Shown here piece after piece: positions 35,986 through 44,684 of a DNA stretch of 55,959 nucleotides. A program made the translations under genes and the position numbers. The DNA lies in the NCBI GenBank assembly GCA_946612405.1, contig CAMOEQ010000002.1, positions 1 to 55,959 of the forward strand. Reading direction: 5' to 3'. This DNA comes from an uncultured Erysipelotrichaceae bacterium. GTDB lineage: Bacteria; Bacillota_I; Bacilli_A; RFN20; CAG-826. Each line of letters opens with the position of its first letter. Positions within the stretch are counted from its first letter, which is position 1. The notes beneath the pieces are model-generated. The model had not been told where the DNA came from, searched no databases, and saw only the letters and a program-made list of their open reading frames with translations.

Positions 35986-37339
35986 ACAGGTGGTTGTTTT
36001 ATTAAAGATTTATAAAGGTGATTTAAACCCTTTTGATGAGTGTGCATTAGAATGTGCTTTATCTTTAGAAAATGCTGACGTAACGGTTTTAGCGATGGCT
36101 CCAATAGTGTTCAAAGACACTTTAGAATCACTGACAAGACTTGGCGTTAAAGCTGTTTTGGTGAGTGACCCACTGTATGCTGGAAGCGACACAATTGCAA
36201 CTTCAAAAGTGTTAGCCAAAGCTATTGAAAAACTAAATCCTGATTATATTTTCGCCGGTCGCCAGAGCATTGATGGAGATACGGGCCAAGTGCCATCAAT
36301 GTTAAGTGAACTTCTTGGTTATGATCTATATCGTAAAGTAGTTTCGTTTAACAAAAATGTTTTTTGCTTAAGAAATGGCGAAAAACACACAATAGGCAAT
36401 AAACAATTATTAACCTTTGAAAAATTCAAATTATTACGATCACCGTCGATCTTTTCAAAAAAATCTGAAGCTATGATTTGGAGTAATAAAGATCTAGGTT
36501 TAAATCAAAATGAAATAGGGCAAAATGGTTCACCGACTCACGTTATAAAATCGTATAAAAATGAATCAGATCGAAGAATTTGCAGTTTTATAAAATATAA
36601 CGAATTAGATGATATTATCCAACAATCTTTATCAAAAGATAAAGACGATCTAAAAATAAGTATTTCAAAAGCACCTCTAGTCCACTATATTGGTAACCTA
36701 GAGTCGATTGCAAAAGAATACGGAACAAAAATAGAAAAAATAATAATCGACAATTTGTCAATTAATGAGATTTGTAAAAGAATCAAATCATTGTCCCCAA
36801 AAATTATTCTTTGGGAAGAATGTGATAAATATAAACCAATTGCTGCTAAAGTCGCGATAAGAATGAATGTCGGATTGTGCGCTGATTGCACTTCGTTTAA
36901 CTATGAAAAAAACGGTTTTATTGCTACCAGACCTGCTTTGGGTGGAGATGTAATAGCTGATATTGCTTTCTCATCTCCTATTGCAATGGCAACTATAAAG
37001 AACCTAGATAACAAAGAAAAAAACGTCGCAATAATAATTGGAAAAGGAGCGATTCAATATTATGAAAAAATAAAAATTTTCGCTCAAAGATATAATGCTG
37101 AAATCTATTGTTCTCGTCCAATTGCCGATGAGGGTTTAATGGACTATTCCAAACAAGTTGGTTTAACAGGAATAATGATTAACCCGAAAGTATGCATTTG
37201 CATAGGTACTAGTGGAGCAGTTCAACAAATTGTTGGTATTAAAAAATCTCAAACAATTATTGCTATTAATATCGATAAAAAACAAAAAATATTTGATTAT
37301 TCAGATTATGGCATTGTCATGGATGCTTGTAATATATAG
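35978..37339 (+). CDS. Fused electron-transfer flavoprotein EtfB-EtfA
   Basis: This 453-residue protein joins both ETF subunits. Residues ~1-115 match EtfB (NPFDECALECALSL, GSDTIATSKVLAKAI, SIDGDTGQVPSML). Residues ~205-453 match EtfA, including GLCADCTSF and RPALGGDVIADI, and the FAD-domain motifs SRPIADEG, QVGLTG, GTSGAVQQ and AINID. The ATG at 35978 overlaps the end of the kinase gene by eight bases; an in-frame ATG further upstream lies inside that gene. ETF normally consists of two chains, so the fusion is unusual. It should accept electrons from the FAD/Fe-S pair; whether it is a bifurcating type (second FAD in the B part) cannot be decided by eye. Confidence 0.87.
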   Translation: MNKQVVVLLKIYKGDLNPFDECALECALSLENADVTVLAMAPIVFKDTLESLTRLGVKAVLVSDPLYAGSDTIATSKVLAKAIEKLNPDYIFAGRQSIDGDTGQVPSMLSELLGYDLYRKVVSFNKNVFCLRNGEKHTIGNKQLLTFEKFKLLRSPSIFSKKSEAMIWSNKDLGLNQNEIGQNGSPTHVIKSYKNESDRRICSFIKYNELDDIIQQSLSKDKDDLKISISKAPLVHYIGNLESIAKEYGTKIEKIIIDNLSINEICKRIKSLSPKIILWEECDKYKPIAAKVAIRMNVGLCADCTSFNYEKNGFIATRPALGGDVIADIAFSSPIAMATIKNLDNKEKNVAIIIGKGAIQYYEKIKIFAQRYNAEIYCSRPIADEGLMDYSKQVGLTGIMINPKVCICIGTSGAVQQIVGIKKSQTIIAINIDKKQKIFDYSDYGIVMDACNI

Positions 37340-37351
37340 GAGGTAAATTAT

Positions 37352-38179
37352 ATGTTATATAATCTCGAACAAATTCTTGCATTAGCAGAAAAAGACGGAT
37401 ATGCAATTCCAGCTTTCAATGTTTATAACATGGAGACTGTTATGGGCGTTTTGCAAGCTGCCGAAGAAGCTAGATCACCTGTCATAATGCAACTCTATTC
37501 AAGACTTGCCACAAATGGCAATTCTGATTTTTTATGTCCGATAGTCTTGGAAGCCGCAAAAAGAGCGACTGTTCCAGTTGCTTTACATTTAGACCACGGA
37601 AGTGGTTTTGAGGCTGTTACAACCGCTTTAAGAAATGGTTGTACTGGAATCATGATTGATTATTCGACATTAGATCTTGAAGAAAACATTTCAGGAACAA
37701 AAAAGATCGTTGATATGTGCAACATAGTCGGAGTCCAAGTAGAGGGTGAATTAGGACACATTGGCAAAACATCAGATGGCCCAAATAATCAATTTACTGA
37801 AGTGAAAGATGCAGTTCGATTTGTTAAAGAAACTGGTGTGAAAGCATTAGCTGTACAAGTCGGAACTGCTCATGGAAGATATAAACAAGCTCCAGTATTA
37901 GCAATCGATAGAATAAAAGAGATCAAAGAAGCCACTGGAATAGCTTTAGTTTTACACGGAGGAAGCGGAGTTCCAGACGATCAAATAAAAATGGCTGTTA
38001 AAGCTGGTATTAGAAAAATGAATTTTTCCACCGATTTGTGTTACACTTTCATTGAATCGGTTCAAAAACAAGATAAAGATAAAATTGCAATTGACATTAT
38101 AATGAAAGAGCCAATTGAAGAAGTTAAGAAATTTGCTCTATCAAAAATTGAGGTATTGGGAAGCAAAAATAGAGTATGA
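37352..38179 (+). CDS. Class II fructose-bisphosphate-aldolase family enzyme (IolJ/GatY-like)
   Basis: This 275-residue zinc-dependent aldolase has the family residues Asp81/His82 (LDHG), Glu133 (VEGELGHIG), His174 (GTAHG) and His202 (LHGGSG). IPAFNVYN near the N-terminus is also typical. The family includes fructose-, tagatose- and 2-deoxy-5-keto-gluconate-6-phosphate aldolases. With iolB and a PfkB kinase in the same operon, an IolJ-like cleavage to dihydroxyacetone phosphate plus malonic semialdehyde is one possibility; cleavage of a ketose phosphate made by the FGGY kinase is another. AGGAGG precedes the ATG. The stop codon overlaps the kinase start (ATGA). Confidence 0.9.
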   Translation: MLYNLEQILALAEKDGYAIPAFNVYNMETVMGVLQAAEEARSPVIMQLYSRLATNGNSDFLCPIVLEAAKRATVPVALHLDHGSGFEAVTTALRNGCTGIMIDYSTLDLEENISGTKKIVDMCNIVGVQVEGELGHIGKTSDGPNNQFTEVKDAVRFVKETGVKALAVQVGTAHGRYKQAPVLAIDRIKEIKEATGIALVLHGGSGVPDDQIKMAVKAGIRKMNFSTDLCYTFIESVQKQDKDKIAIDIIMKEPIEEVKKFALSKIEVLGSKNRV

Positions 38180-39078
38180 AAAAAATTATCGGTATAGGAG
38201 CTAATGTTTTAGATACGATAATTGAAATGGACTCGTATCCAAACGAAGACATTAAGAAAAAAGCAGAAAGAGTCTTTGTTAGCGGAGGCGGCCCAGTCAG
38301 CAATGCTTTAGTTTGCATTTCAAAATTAGGTATTGAAACTGAATACATAGGGCTATTAAGCAATGATAACAATGGCCATTTCTTAGTAGATGAATTCAAA
38401 AAATATGGAGTCAAAACAAACAACATAAAATATGTCGACAATACCACCGCTTTTACATCGTTTATTGTATTAGCTAAAGACAAGGGAACACGAACCTGCG
38501 TCTTTGATAAAGGAAATGTACCAGATAACCCAAAATTGCTAGATTTATCTGAAGTTTCAAAAGCTGATATTTTGCATTTAGATGGCAATTATTTAAATAT
38601 TGCTTTAGAAGCTGCAAAAATAGCCAAACAAAACAATGTATTGGTCTCATTAGATGCTGGCAGTAAATATCCAAGTATCGAATTGCTGCTTCCCTATGTC
38701 GATATATTAATTCCAAGCGAAGATTTCGCTCGTAATATAACTGGTGAGAACGAAATTGATAAAGCGATTTTGGTTCTTAAAAAGAAATACAATCCAAAAG
38801 TCTTAGTCGTCACCGAAGGAGCAAAAGGCGGCAGTTTTGCCGTGAATAATGAAATAAAACACTATAAAGCATTTAAAGTCAATTGTGTCGATAGCAATGG
38901 CGCAGGAGATACATTTCATGGTGCTTTCTTAGTGGCTTATTTAGAAGGCAAATCCATTGAAAAGTGTGTTGAATTTGCAAGCGCTACAAGCGCGATTAAA
39001 TGTCAAAAAGCCGGTGTTAGAGCCGCTTTACCAAATAAACAAGAAGTTGAAGCTTTTTTAAAGAAAGAAGGAAAGTAA
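38176..39078 (+). CDS. PfkB/ribokinase-family sugar kinase
   Basis: This 300-residue kinase has a GGGP sugar-binding loop at 37-40 and the catalytic GAGD at 242-245 (base Asp245) within DSNGAGDTFHGAF. The family phosphorylates ribose, fructose, 2-keto-3-deoxygluconate, 5-dehydro-2-deoxygluconate (IolC) and other sugars. The four-base overlap with the aldolase gene suggests coordinated stoichiometry and consecutive reactions. An IolC-like role would fit iolB, but it does not look like a textbook IolC and the substrate remains open. Confidence 0.88.
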   Translation: MKKIIGIGANVLDTIIEMDSYPNEDIKKKAERVFVSGGGPVSNALVCISKLGIETEYIGLLSNDNNGHFLVDEFKKYGVKTNNIKYVDNTTAFTSFIVLAKDKGTRTCVFDKGNVPDNPKLLDLSEVSKADILHLDGNYLNIALEAAKIAKQNNVLVSLDAGSKYPSIELLLPYVDILIPSEDFARNITGENEIDKAILVLKKKYNPKVLVVTEGAKGGSFAVNNEIKHYKAFKVNCVDSNGAGDTFHGAFLVAYLEGKSIEKCVEFASATSAIKCQKAGVRAALPNKQEVEAFLKKEGK

Positions 39079-39079
39079 T

Positions 39080-40477
39080 ATGTTGGATTACAAATTAAGA
39101 ATTGGCTTATGCCCAATCAGAAGATGGATTAAAGAACCACCAAAAAGAATTGGTATCTTCCAAAGCGACTATGCAGTGGAAAACAAAAAAGAAATCATCA
39201 AGTATATTAAAGATCATTATACCGACGAAAATACTGAATTCGTTGACATTGATTTTTTAAACGAAGAAGGTTTACTTTGTTTAGAAGATGATTGTCCAAA
39301 AGTTGTTGAACATTTCAAAGAAAAGAAGATTAATGCTTTATTTATAATAAATTGCAACTTTGGCATGGAAAACTGCGCTGGCTTGGTAGCAAGAGAGCTT
39401 AAGCTTCCTACACTTCTTTGGGGACCAAGAGATCGCAACTTTAAAGACGATATTAGATACACAGATACACAATGTGGTTTATTCGCAATGAGTAAACAAC
39501 TCATTAGGAACAGCATTAAGTTCTCTTATATTGAAAACTGCGATATTGAATCTCCAACATTTGACAAAGGTTTAAAAGACTTTTTCTCTGTTGCTTGTAT
39601 GGTTAAAAACTTTAAAAACATGAGAATTTTACAAGTCGGAACTAGAATAAAACCTTTCAAATCAATTATGTATAACGAACTAGAATTATGTGAAAAGTTC
39701 GGCATAGATATCCGTATCTTTAACTTAGGAGAAGCAGTTAATGATCTTAAGGAAATCTGGGCTACTCGACAAAATGAGTTAGACAAAGACTTAAAGAAGC
39801 TCAAAGAAACATTTGATGTTGGCAAATTAGATGATGAATATCTTAAAAAGATGTTGGCAATTGTTTATTATTACGAAAATCTTGCCAAATCAAATGATTG
39901 CAATATTATCTCTAGCGAATGTTGGACTGGTATTAATCTTGCTTGGGGAGCAAACCCATGCTTAGCTATGTGCTTATTAGCGGATAAAGATATTTATGTA
40001 ACATGTGAATGGGATATTCATATGACAATTACAAATGTATTACTATTATCGGCTACTAGAGGCAAAGAAAAACCTATTCAAGGTGAATTTACTTGCCGCA
40101 ATCCAAACAACGATAATAGTGAGCTTTTATGGCATTGTGGACCATTCCCATTAAAATACAAAGACCCATCTGCCAAACCGTTCTTATACAACACAAAACC
40201 ATCATTCAAACTATTAGATGGCAAATATACAATAGCTAGATTCCAATGTGCGAATGGTAAATACTTCTTGTTGGGTGGTTCGTTCAACACTTGCAAAGGC
40301 CCAAAAACATTTGGAACATATATGTGGGCAGAGTTTAAAGATCTTCCAAAAATTGAGAGAAAATTAATTGAAGGACCATATATCCACCACATGAGTGAAA
40401 TTCCTGGTGACTATGTGCATCTATTAAAAGAATTCGCTAAATACGAAGATTTAATCTTTGATCCTATCGAAGAATAA
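39080..40477 (+). CDS. L-fucose/L-arabinose isomerase-like protein
   Basis: This 465-residue protein resembles the fucose-isomerase-like superfamily: an N-terminal Rossmann-like part with NALFIINCNFGMENCAG, a middle CEWDIHMTITNVLL segment with acidic candidates for metal binding, and a C-terminal ELLWHCGPFP segment characteristic of these proteins. Members interconvert aldoses and ketoses; many relatives are uncharacterised. It is the last gene of the operon, with AAGGAAAG before the ATG and a terminator 10 bases after the stop. Together with the FGGY kinase it could form an isomerase-kinase pair. The sugar is unknown. Confidence 0.78.
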   Translation: MLDYKLRIGLCPIRRWIKEPPKRIGIFQSDYAVENKKEIIKYIKDHYTDENTEFVDIDFLNEEGLLCLEDDCPKVVEHFKEKKINALFIINCNFGMENCAGLVARELKLPTLLWGPRDRNFKDDIRYTDTQCGLFAMSKQLIRNSIKFSYIENCDIESPTFDKGLKDFFSVACMVKNFKNMRILQVGTRIKPFKSIMYNELELCEKFGIDIRIFNLGEAVNDLKEIWATRQNELDKDLKKLKETFDVGKLDDEYLKKMLAIVYYYENLAKSNDCNIISSECWTGINLAWGANPCLAMCLLADKDIYVTCEWDIHMTITNVLLLSATRGKEKPIQGEFTCRNPNNDNSELLWHCGPFPLKYKDPSAKPFLYNTKPSFKLLDGKYTIARFQCANGKYFLLGGSFNTCKGPKTFGTYMWAEFKDLPKIERKLIEGPYIHHMSEIPGDYVHLLKEFAKYEDLIFDPIEE

Positions 40478-40487
40478 TTCAAAATAA

Positions 40488-40517
40488 AAAGTCGCATTCG
40501 TTAGATGCGGCTTTTTT
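40488..40517. terminator. bidirectional terminator between convergent genes
   Basis: A 10-bp stem (AAAGTCGCAT with ATGCGGCTTT, one G-T pair) and seven-base loop are flanked by A-rich and T-rich runs, so it can work both ways. It overlaps the last codons of the PHP gene. Confidence 0.85.
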
Positions 40518-41322
40518 CTATCCTGCTAATCAACTCTTTGGCACTCATTATTTTTAAATCAAATTTATTAACAATATCTAATAATTCGGAAGTGAATCTC
40601 TTGTTACCAATGATATCTGGGTTATGATAATCACCTCCAATAACTATTTTGACTCCTTTTTCTTTTGCTCTTTCCCAAAAGAAATCACAAGGATAAGCAA
40701 AATTGCCAGAATATTTATTATTTCTATCTTCTCTACTTAGTCCTTGCATATTTAATTCAAGAGGAACGTCATATTTAAGCGATGCATCTAAAATTTCATC
40801 AACAATATCTTTGATAAACGGAGTAATTTCACTAATTTTCAAAAAGAATAAATCTGGGTGAGCGATATATAAGAATAATCCTGATTTCATCGCTTCGATG
40901 ATGTCGTTTTTATATTGGATAACTCCATCGATTCCTCTTTCTAAATACCACCAACTTGTCTTATCGTCTTCAAAACGCATATGTTGGCCGCAAATCAAAT
41001 AATCGAAGTGTCTTTCTTTCAATAAATATCGATAATATTCATCGAAAACTTTGCAATATTCACATTCAAAAGAAAGGAACATTTTCATTTTTCCTTCATA
41101 TGCTTTTTTAACTTTATAAAAGGTATCAATATAATCTTCTAGTAATGAATAATCTCCTCTCATATGAGGTTGATTTATTCCTGGAAGAATGACGTGATCA
41201 GAAACACCATAATATTTAATGCCATAATCAAGTGCTTTTTTAACGTAATCTTCTATATCGCCAGTTGCATGCCCACAACGATAAGTGTGAGAATGCAAAC
41301 AATAATCAACGAACTTATTCAT
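40501..41322 (-). CDS. PHP-domain phosphatase (HisK-like)
   Basis: This 273-residue protein of the PHP metal-dependent phosphoesterase family starts with the metal-binding motif LHSHTYRCGHA (residues ~8-18). Further His/Asp positions typical of the family are SDHV near 42, ICGQHM near 112, IAHPD near 153 and GGDYHNPD near 230. It resembles the histidinol-phosphatase (HisJ/HisK) branch, but no histidine biosynthesis genes are nearby, so another sugar or nucleotide phosphate is possible. It is monocistronic. No obvious ribosome binding site precedes the ATG. Confidence 0.82.
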   Translation of the reverse strand: MNKFVDYCLHSHTYRCGHATGDIEDYVKKALDYGIKYYGVSDHVILPGINQPHMRGDYSLLEDYIDTFYKVKKAYEGKMKMFLSFECEYCKVFDEYYRYLLKERHFDYLICGQHMRFEDDKTSWWYLERGIDGVIQYKNDIIEAMKSGLFLYIAHPDLFFLKISEITPFIKDIVDEILDASLKYDVPLELNMQGLSREDRNNKYSGNFAYPCDFFWERAKEKGVKIVIGGDYHNPDIIGNKRFTSELLDIVNKFDLKIMSAKELISRIEKSRI

Positions 41323-41398
41323 AGAATAAATTATTTGCTTTAAAAGTTATTTTGTAAAGTAAATAAAAAACTTTGGACTAGCCAAAGTAATTACCAAA

Positions 41399-41786
41399 TG
41401 GTGGAGTCGGCGGGAATTGCACCCGTGTCCAGAGAAGGCCCCACAATAACGTCTACAGCTTAGACGATATTATTTTTTAGCGTGCTTTGCATATCGTAAC
41501 TACACACGCGATACTCATTAACTTTCGGTCAACTTTAGCGAGTCAACTATGTCTTCCTATCCTTTTGGTATGACACCAACCTTGAGCGTGAAAGGCTAAA
41601 ACCTCAAGTGGCGCTCTGTCCGGCAACTAGTGTCGGGCCCTATGTCGGGTAGCTTATGCTAAGCAGAGTGATTGAGCTCTAGGAGCTCTCATATAACTGT
41701 TGTCAGTTATTTTTGTTTGGTAGAATGGTTACCAGCCAGCTGCAGTTATTGCCAGGCATCAACCCTGTCGAAACTAGGTCGACCCC
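41399..41786 (-). ncRNA. ssrA: transfer-messenger RNA (tmRNA)
   Basis: The tRNA-like ends pair as GGGGTCG (5', at 41786) with CGACTCC followed by ACCA (3', ending at 41399), giving the G3-U70 pair used by alanyl-tRNA synthetase; CCA is encoded. GTTTCGACAGGG near the 5' end is the conserved tmRNA signature. The only long open tag frame ends ...MRAPRAQSLCLA then TAA (about 41656-41711); the resume codon is uncertain. Two wobble-rich pseudoknot-like regions follow the tag. A TAGAAT -10 lies about a dozen bases upstream of the mature 5' end. It rescues stalled ribosomes with SmpB. Confidence 0.95.
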
Positions 41787-41887
41787 AAATGTAGAGGTAT
41801 TCTATCATATAATTTTCATTCAATAAACATTCTTTTAGAATTTTATTATTTAAATAATTGTTTTGGTTTGATAAGATAATTAAGCCT

Positions 41888-42934
41888 ATGAAAAACTTTA
41901 AATTAATATTACGTTCGCTTATATCAAATCACGCTTGTGTTGAAGGTGGAAGAAGAAAACCTTGGTTTTTTGCAATCCCAATGTTTTTAATTGCAATGAT
42001 CCTTGCTTTAATCCCAACATTTGTTCAAACAATCACTAGACAAGGTGACGCAATTGTTGCTGCTAATTCTTATGAATTAGATGGAGCGGTTATCAGATTC
42101 TTGGAAAGTGCAAGAGATAACAACATTACAATGACTGTAAATAACAAACAATTAGTCATTAACGAAGAACAATGGAACACCACTTATACCGACAAAGATG
42201 CATCCGGTAATAATTGTTATATTCATTATCACACAGATGCTGTCAGCGGTAATCCATTCGCAGACTTAGGTGTCTATTATGTTCCAGAAGTTAGATTAAC
42301 AGATGATGTTTTTAAAAATATCTCTACCTTCCCAGATACAGTTAATGTCGATGAACATGGAAATCCAAAAAGAGTTAATCGTAACTATAGTTTCGTTTTA
42401 TTTACTGAAAAACGTGTTTGGGTTTATGTTTATGCCACCGCAAAAACAAGTGGTCAATCAATTGGTTCAATTACCGGCGATTATGAAAACTTACCAGATG
42501 GTTGGACTATCAATTCTATCTTAGCCGAAAACTCAAAAGATACATGGGAGAACTGGAAGTTCTTCATGAGAAAAGCTTATGATAACAATCGTCTAAAATT
42601 AACATGGCAAACCACATTAATGATGTTTGGCATCAATGCTGGCATAACCATATTTATGGGCTTTATGCTTTGGGTTTTAACAAGAGGCAAAAACAATCTT
42701 CGTTGGTTTGGTATTTGGGAAACTCAAAAAATCGTTTATTGGACCACTATCTCTCCAGCTATACTTACAACTGGTTTAGGATTCCTAATCGCTCAATTCT
42801 CACAAGTTATGTTCCCATTATTACTTGGCGTTAGAATTATGTGGTTATCAATGAAATTATTACGCCCAGAAAATAAGGACATCTATCCGCCATTAAAAGA
42901 AACCAAAACTGTGGATGTAAAACCTGTTAAATAG
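41888..42934 (+). CDS. Multi-pass membrane protein of unknown function
   Basis: This 348-residue protein has a cytoplasmic basic N-terminus, a TM segment at about 27-48, a ~190-residue extracytoplasmic domain, then about three TM segments (about 240-325) and an acidic/lysine tail. The layout (first TM, long outside loop, C-terminal TM cluster) recalls DUF1189-type proteins such as Bacillus YvdJ, but I cannot confirm that by eye. I prefer ATG 41888 over an in-frame TTG 10 codons upstream; neither has a strong ribosome binding site. It is monocistronic, between the tmRNA gene and a bidirectional terminator. Confidence 0.7.
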   Translation: MKNFKLILRSLISNHACVEGGRRKPWFFAIPMFLIAMILALIPTFVQTITRQGDAIVAANSYELDGAVIRFLESARDNNITMTVNNKQLVINEEQWNTTYTDKDASGNNCYIHYHTDAVSGNPFADLGVYYVPEVRLTDDVFKNISTFPDTVNVDEHGNPKRVNRNYSFVLFTEKRVWVYVYATAKTSGQSIGSITGDYENLPDGWTINSILAENSKDTWENWKFFMRKAYDNNRLKLTWQTTLMMFGINAGITIFMGFMLWVLTRGKNNLRWFGIWETQKIVYWTTISPAILTTGLGFLIAQFSQVMFPLLLGVRIMWLSMKLLRPENKDIYPPLKETKTVDVKPVK

Positions 42935-42940
42935 TTATTT

Positions 42941-42973
42941 AAAAAGTCTCGCTAATCAAGTCGAGACTTTTTT
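42941..42973. terminator. bidirectional terminator between convergent genes
   Basis: A perfect 11-bp stem (AAAAAGTCTCG with CGAGACTTTTT) and 10-base loop with A/T runs on both sides. It overlaps the TAA stop of the minus-strand gene. Confidence 0.9.
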
Positions 42974-44297
42974 AATCATCTAATGGGGATTTTAATTGAA
43001 CCGTTCTTCTACCGATTGAGTGATATTCAATGCCTTCCATATCAGCAAGTGAATATAAATTCTTTCCATCAACAACAATTGGTTTTCTAAGATTCTCTTT
43101 GAAATCTTTGGCGGTCAATTCTTTAAATTCTTTCGCATCGGTAAGAATCAAACAAAGATCAGCACCTTTCATCGCGTCTTTTGGATAATCAAAATACGAA
43201 ATGTGGGTGTGCCTTGAGAAATATTTTTGAACCTTATCTTCGGCTAGAGGATCATAGAGTTGAACATAAGCACCTTTATCAAGCAAGAAACGCATTATAT
43301 ATAAAGCTGGAGAATTAACAATATCTTCGGTACCAGCTTTAAATGAAGCGCCTAAAATCGCAATCTTTTTAGCAGACACTGAACGATAACGTTCATAAAT
43401 CTTATCTATAAAATATTTGATTTGGCAACTATTAGAGAAGATGACCGATTGATAAAGATCAGAATTATAATAATCGATCGCATCTTTGTCTTTTGGCTCT
43501 TCAGTAATAGAGAATGGTAAAATTGGTCCTCCATAGCCTAAGGAAGCATGGAGAAGTTCTCCGTTAACACGAGGATCTAAAGATAAACCAGAAGAAATTG
43601 TATCGATATTTGCAGAATAAACATCAGCAAGTCTAGCAATAGAATTAATAAATGAAACATGCATTCCAACATATAAATTATTTGACCATTTAATTAATTC
43701 AACGTTTTCTGGGGAAGTAATTAAAACAGGAGCTTTCTTTGGAAGGACTTGGGCTAAGAATGTTTTAACTTGTTTGCCAGTTTCTGGTGAATCAACACCA
43801 ATGATAATTCGGGATGGAGAAACAAGCGATTCAACTAAGTTACCTTGTGAACCAAATGAAGGAACACTAATAACATTAAATTTATATTCCGAGTTTTCTT
43901 CTAAATATTGTTTGGTCTTGCGATTGGTTCCGGGTGGAACAAAAGAGCGAATAAAAATAAAACAATCTTGCATGACGTTTTTAGCAATTAAATCCAATGC
44001 TTCGTAATAATTAGTTAAATTAAATGTTCCGTCTTCATTAAATGTTGTATCAACATCAATAGCAATCATGTTGCTTGGTCTAACTGTATCTTTGATATTC
44101 GAAGTAAAACGAACATAAGTCTTTGTATCTTTTAAAAGATCTTGAAGGAATGGTTCTTCGTATGGAGAAATACCTTCACGAAGAAGACTAATAACTTCTT
44201 TATCGCTATCATACGCTATGACATTGTTAAAATATGATCCAAGAACTAATGAATCAACTAATCCAATGTGGCTCATCCCTATAATCGTAATATCCAT
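42972..44297 (-). CDS. UDP-glucose/GDP-mannose dehydrogenase homologue lacking catalytic Cys
   Basis: This 441-residue protein has the three-domain layout of UDP-sugar dehydrogenases: NAD-binding N-terminus, central helix domain with LIKWSNN (Lys203), and C-terminal UDP-binding domain with ILGASFKAGTEDIVNSP. Key positions are altered. The nucleotide loop reads GMSHIG in place of GxGxxG, VPPGT is preceded by Ser118 where Thr is usual, the catalytic PEF is PSF (Ser147 for Glu), and GGSCFPKD is GGPILPFS (256-263), so the catalytic Cys is Ile259. Oxidation of UDP-glucose to the acid by the usual thioester route should not work. It may be a regulatory, binding or altered-activity paralogue. GAGG precedes the ATG. 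Confidence 0.85.
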   Translation of the reverse strand: MDITIIGMSHIGLVDSLVLGSYFNNVIAYDSDKEVISLLREGISPYEEPFLQDLLKDTKTYVRFTSNIKDTVRPSNMIAIDVDTTFNEDGTFNLTNYYEALDLIAKNVMQDCFIFIRSFVPPGTNRKTKQYLEENSEYKFNVISVPSFGSQGNLVESLVSPSRIIIGVDSPETGKQVKTFLAQVLPKKAPVLITSPENVELIKWSNNLYVGMHVSFINSIARLADVYSANIDTISSGLSLDPRVNGELLHASLGYGGPILPFSITEEPKDKDAIDYYNSDLYQSVIFSNSCQIKYFIDKIYERYRSVSAKKIAILGASFKAGTEDIVNSPALYIMRFLLDKGAYVQLYDPLAEDKVQKYFSRHTHISYFDYPKDAMKGADLCLILTDAKEFKELTAKDFKENLRKPIVVDGKNLYSLADMEGIEYHSIGRRTVQLKSPLDD

Positions 44298-44349
44298 ATG
44301 TAGCCTCGAGAATTATTATATCAAATTTCTACGAAATTTCCAATAATGG

Positions 44350-44682
44350 TTAGTCTCCATAATCTGAGCCACGAGATTTATCTTCGTAAAAAACATGGAT
44401 AGGATTTGTAATGTCTGTAATCTCTAAATAAATCGATCCTTCAATAGGGAAAAATGGATTTTCAAAATCATAAACAAAAGAAACTAGTTTTTTATCAAGA
44501 GCTTGTCTTTTCATTTCTTTAATTACTTTTGGGAACTCGTTAGGTAGGATTTGATTCAAATACATGAGTTGAGTATAAAAAGCTGGTTCGATATAAAATT
44601 TCTCTCCATTTGGAAAGCGAAAACCTTTAACAAATTTACAATCAAATATTTCTTCTAATTCACTAAATTCCTCGTAATTCAC
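44350..44682 (-). CDS. Small conserved-looking protein next to walJ
   Basis: I do not recognise this 110-residue protein. I chose a GTG at 44682 because GGAGG lies nine bases upstream, at the end of walJ, and the GTG follows the walJ stop by two bases; a longer ATG-started frame would overlap walJ by about 40 bases. No TM segments. It is acidic at the start (NYEEFSELEEIFDC) and ends in a Gly/Asp-containing tail. Its tight coupling to walJ, after gdpP, rplI and dnaB, suggests a housekeeping role. Confidence 0.68.
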   Translation of the reverse strand: MNYEEFSELEEIFDCKFVKGFRFPNGEKFYIEPAFYTQLMYLNQILPNEFPKVIKEMKRQALDKKLVSFVYDFENPFFPIEGSIYLEITDITNPIHVFYEDKSRGSDYGD

Positions 44683-44684
44683 GG

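Noticed and set aside
33665..38179. A canonical myo-inositol operon
   Set aside because: Only IolB is firmly recognised; iolG, iolE, iolD and iolA are absent and the PfkB and aldolase substrates are uncertain, so I did not use iolC or iolJ as gene symbols.
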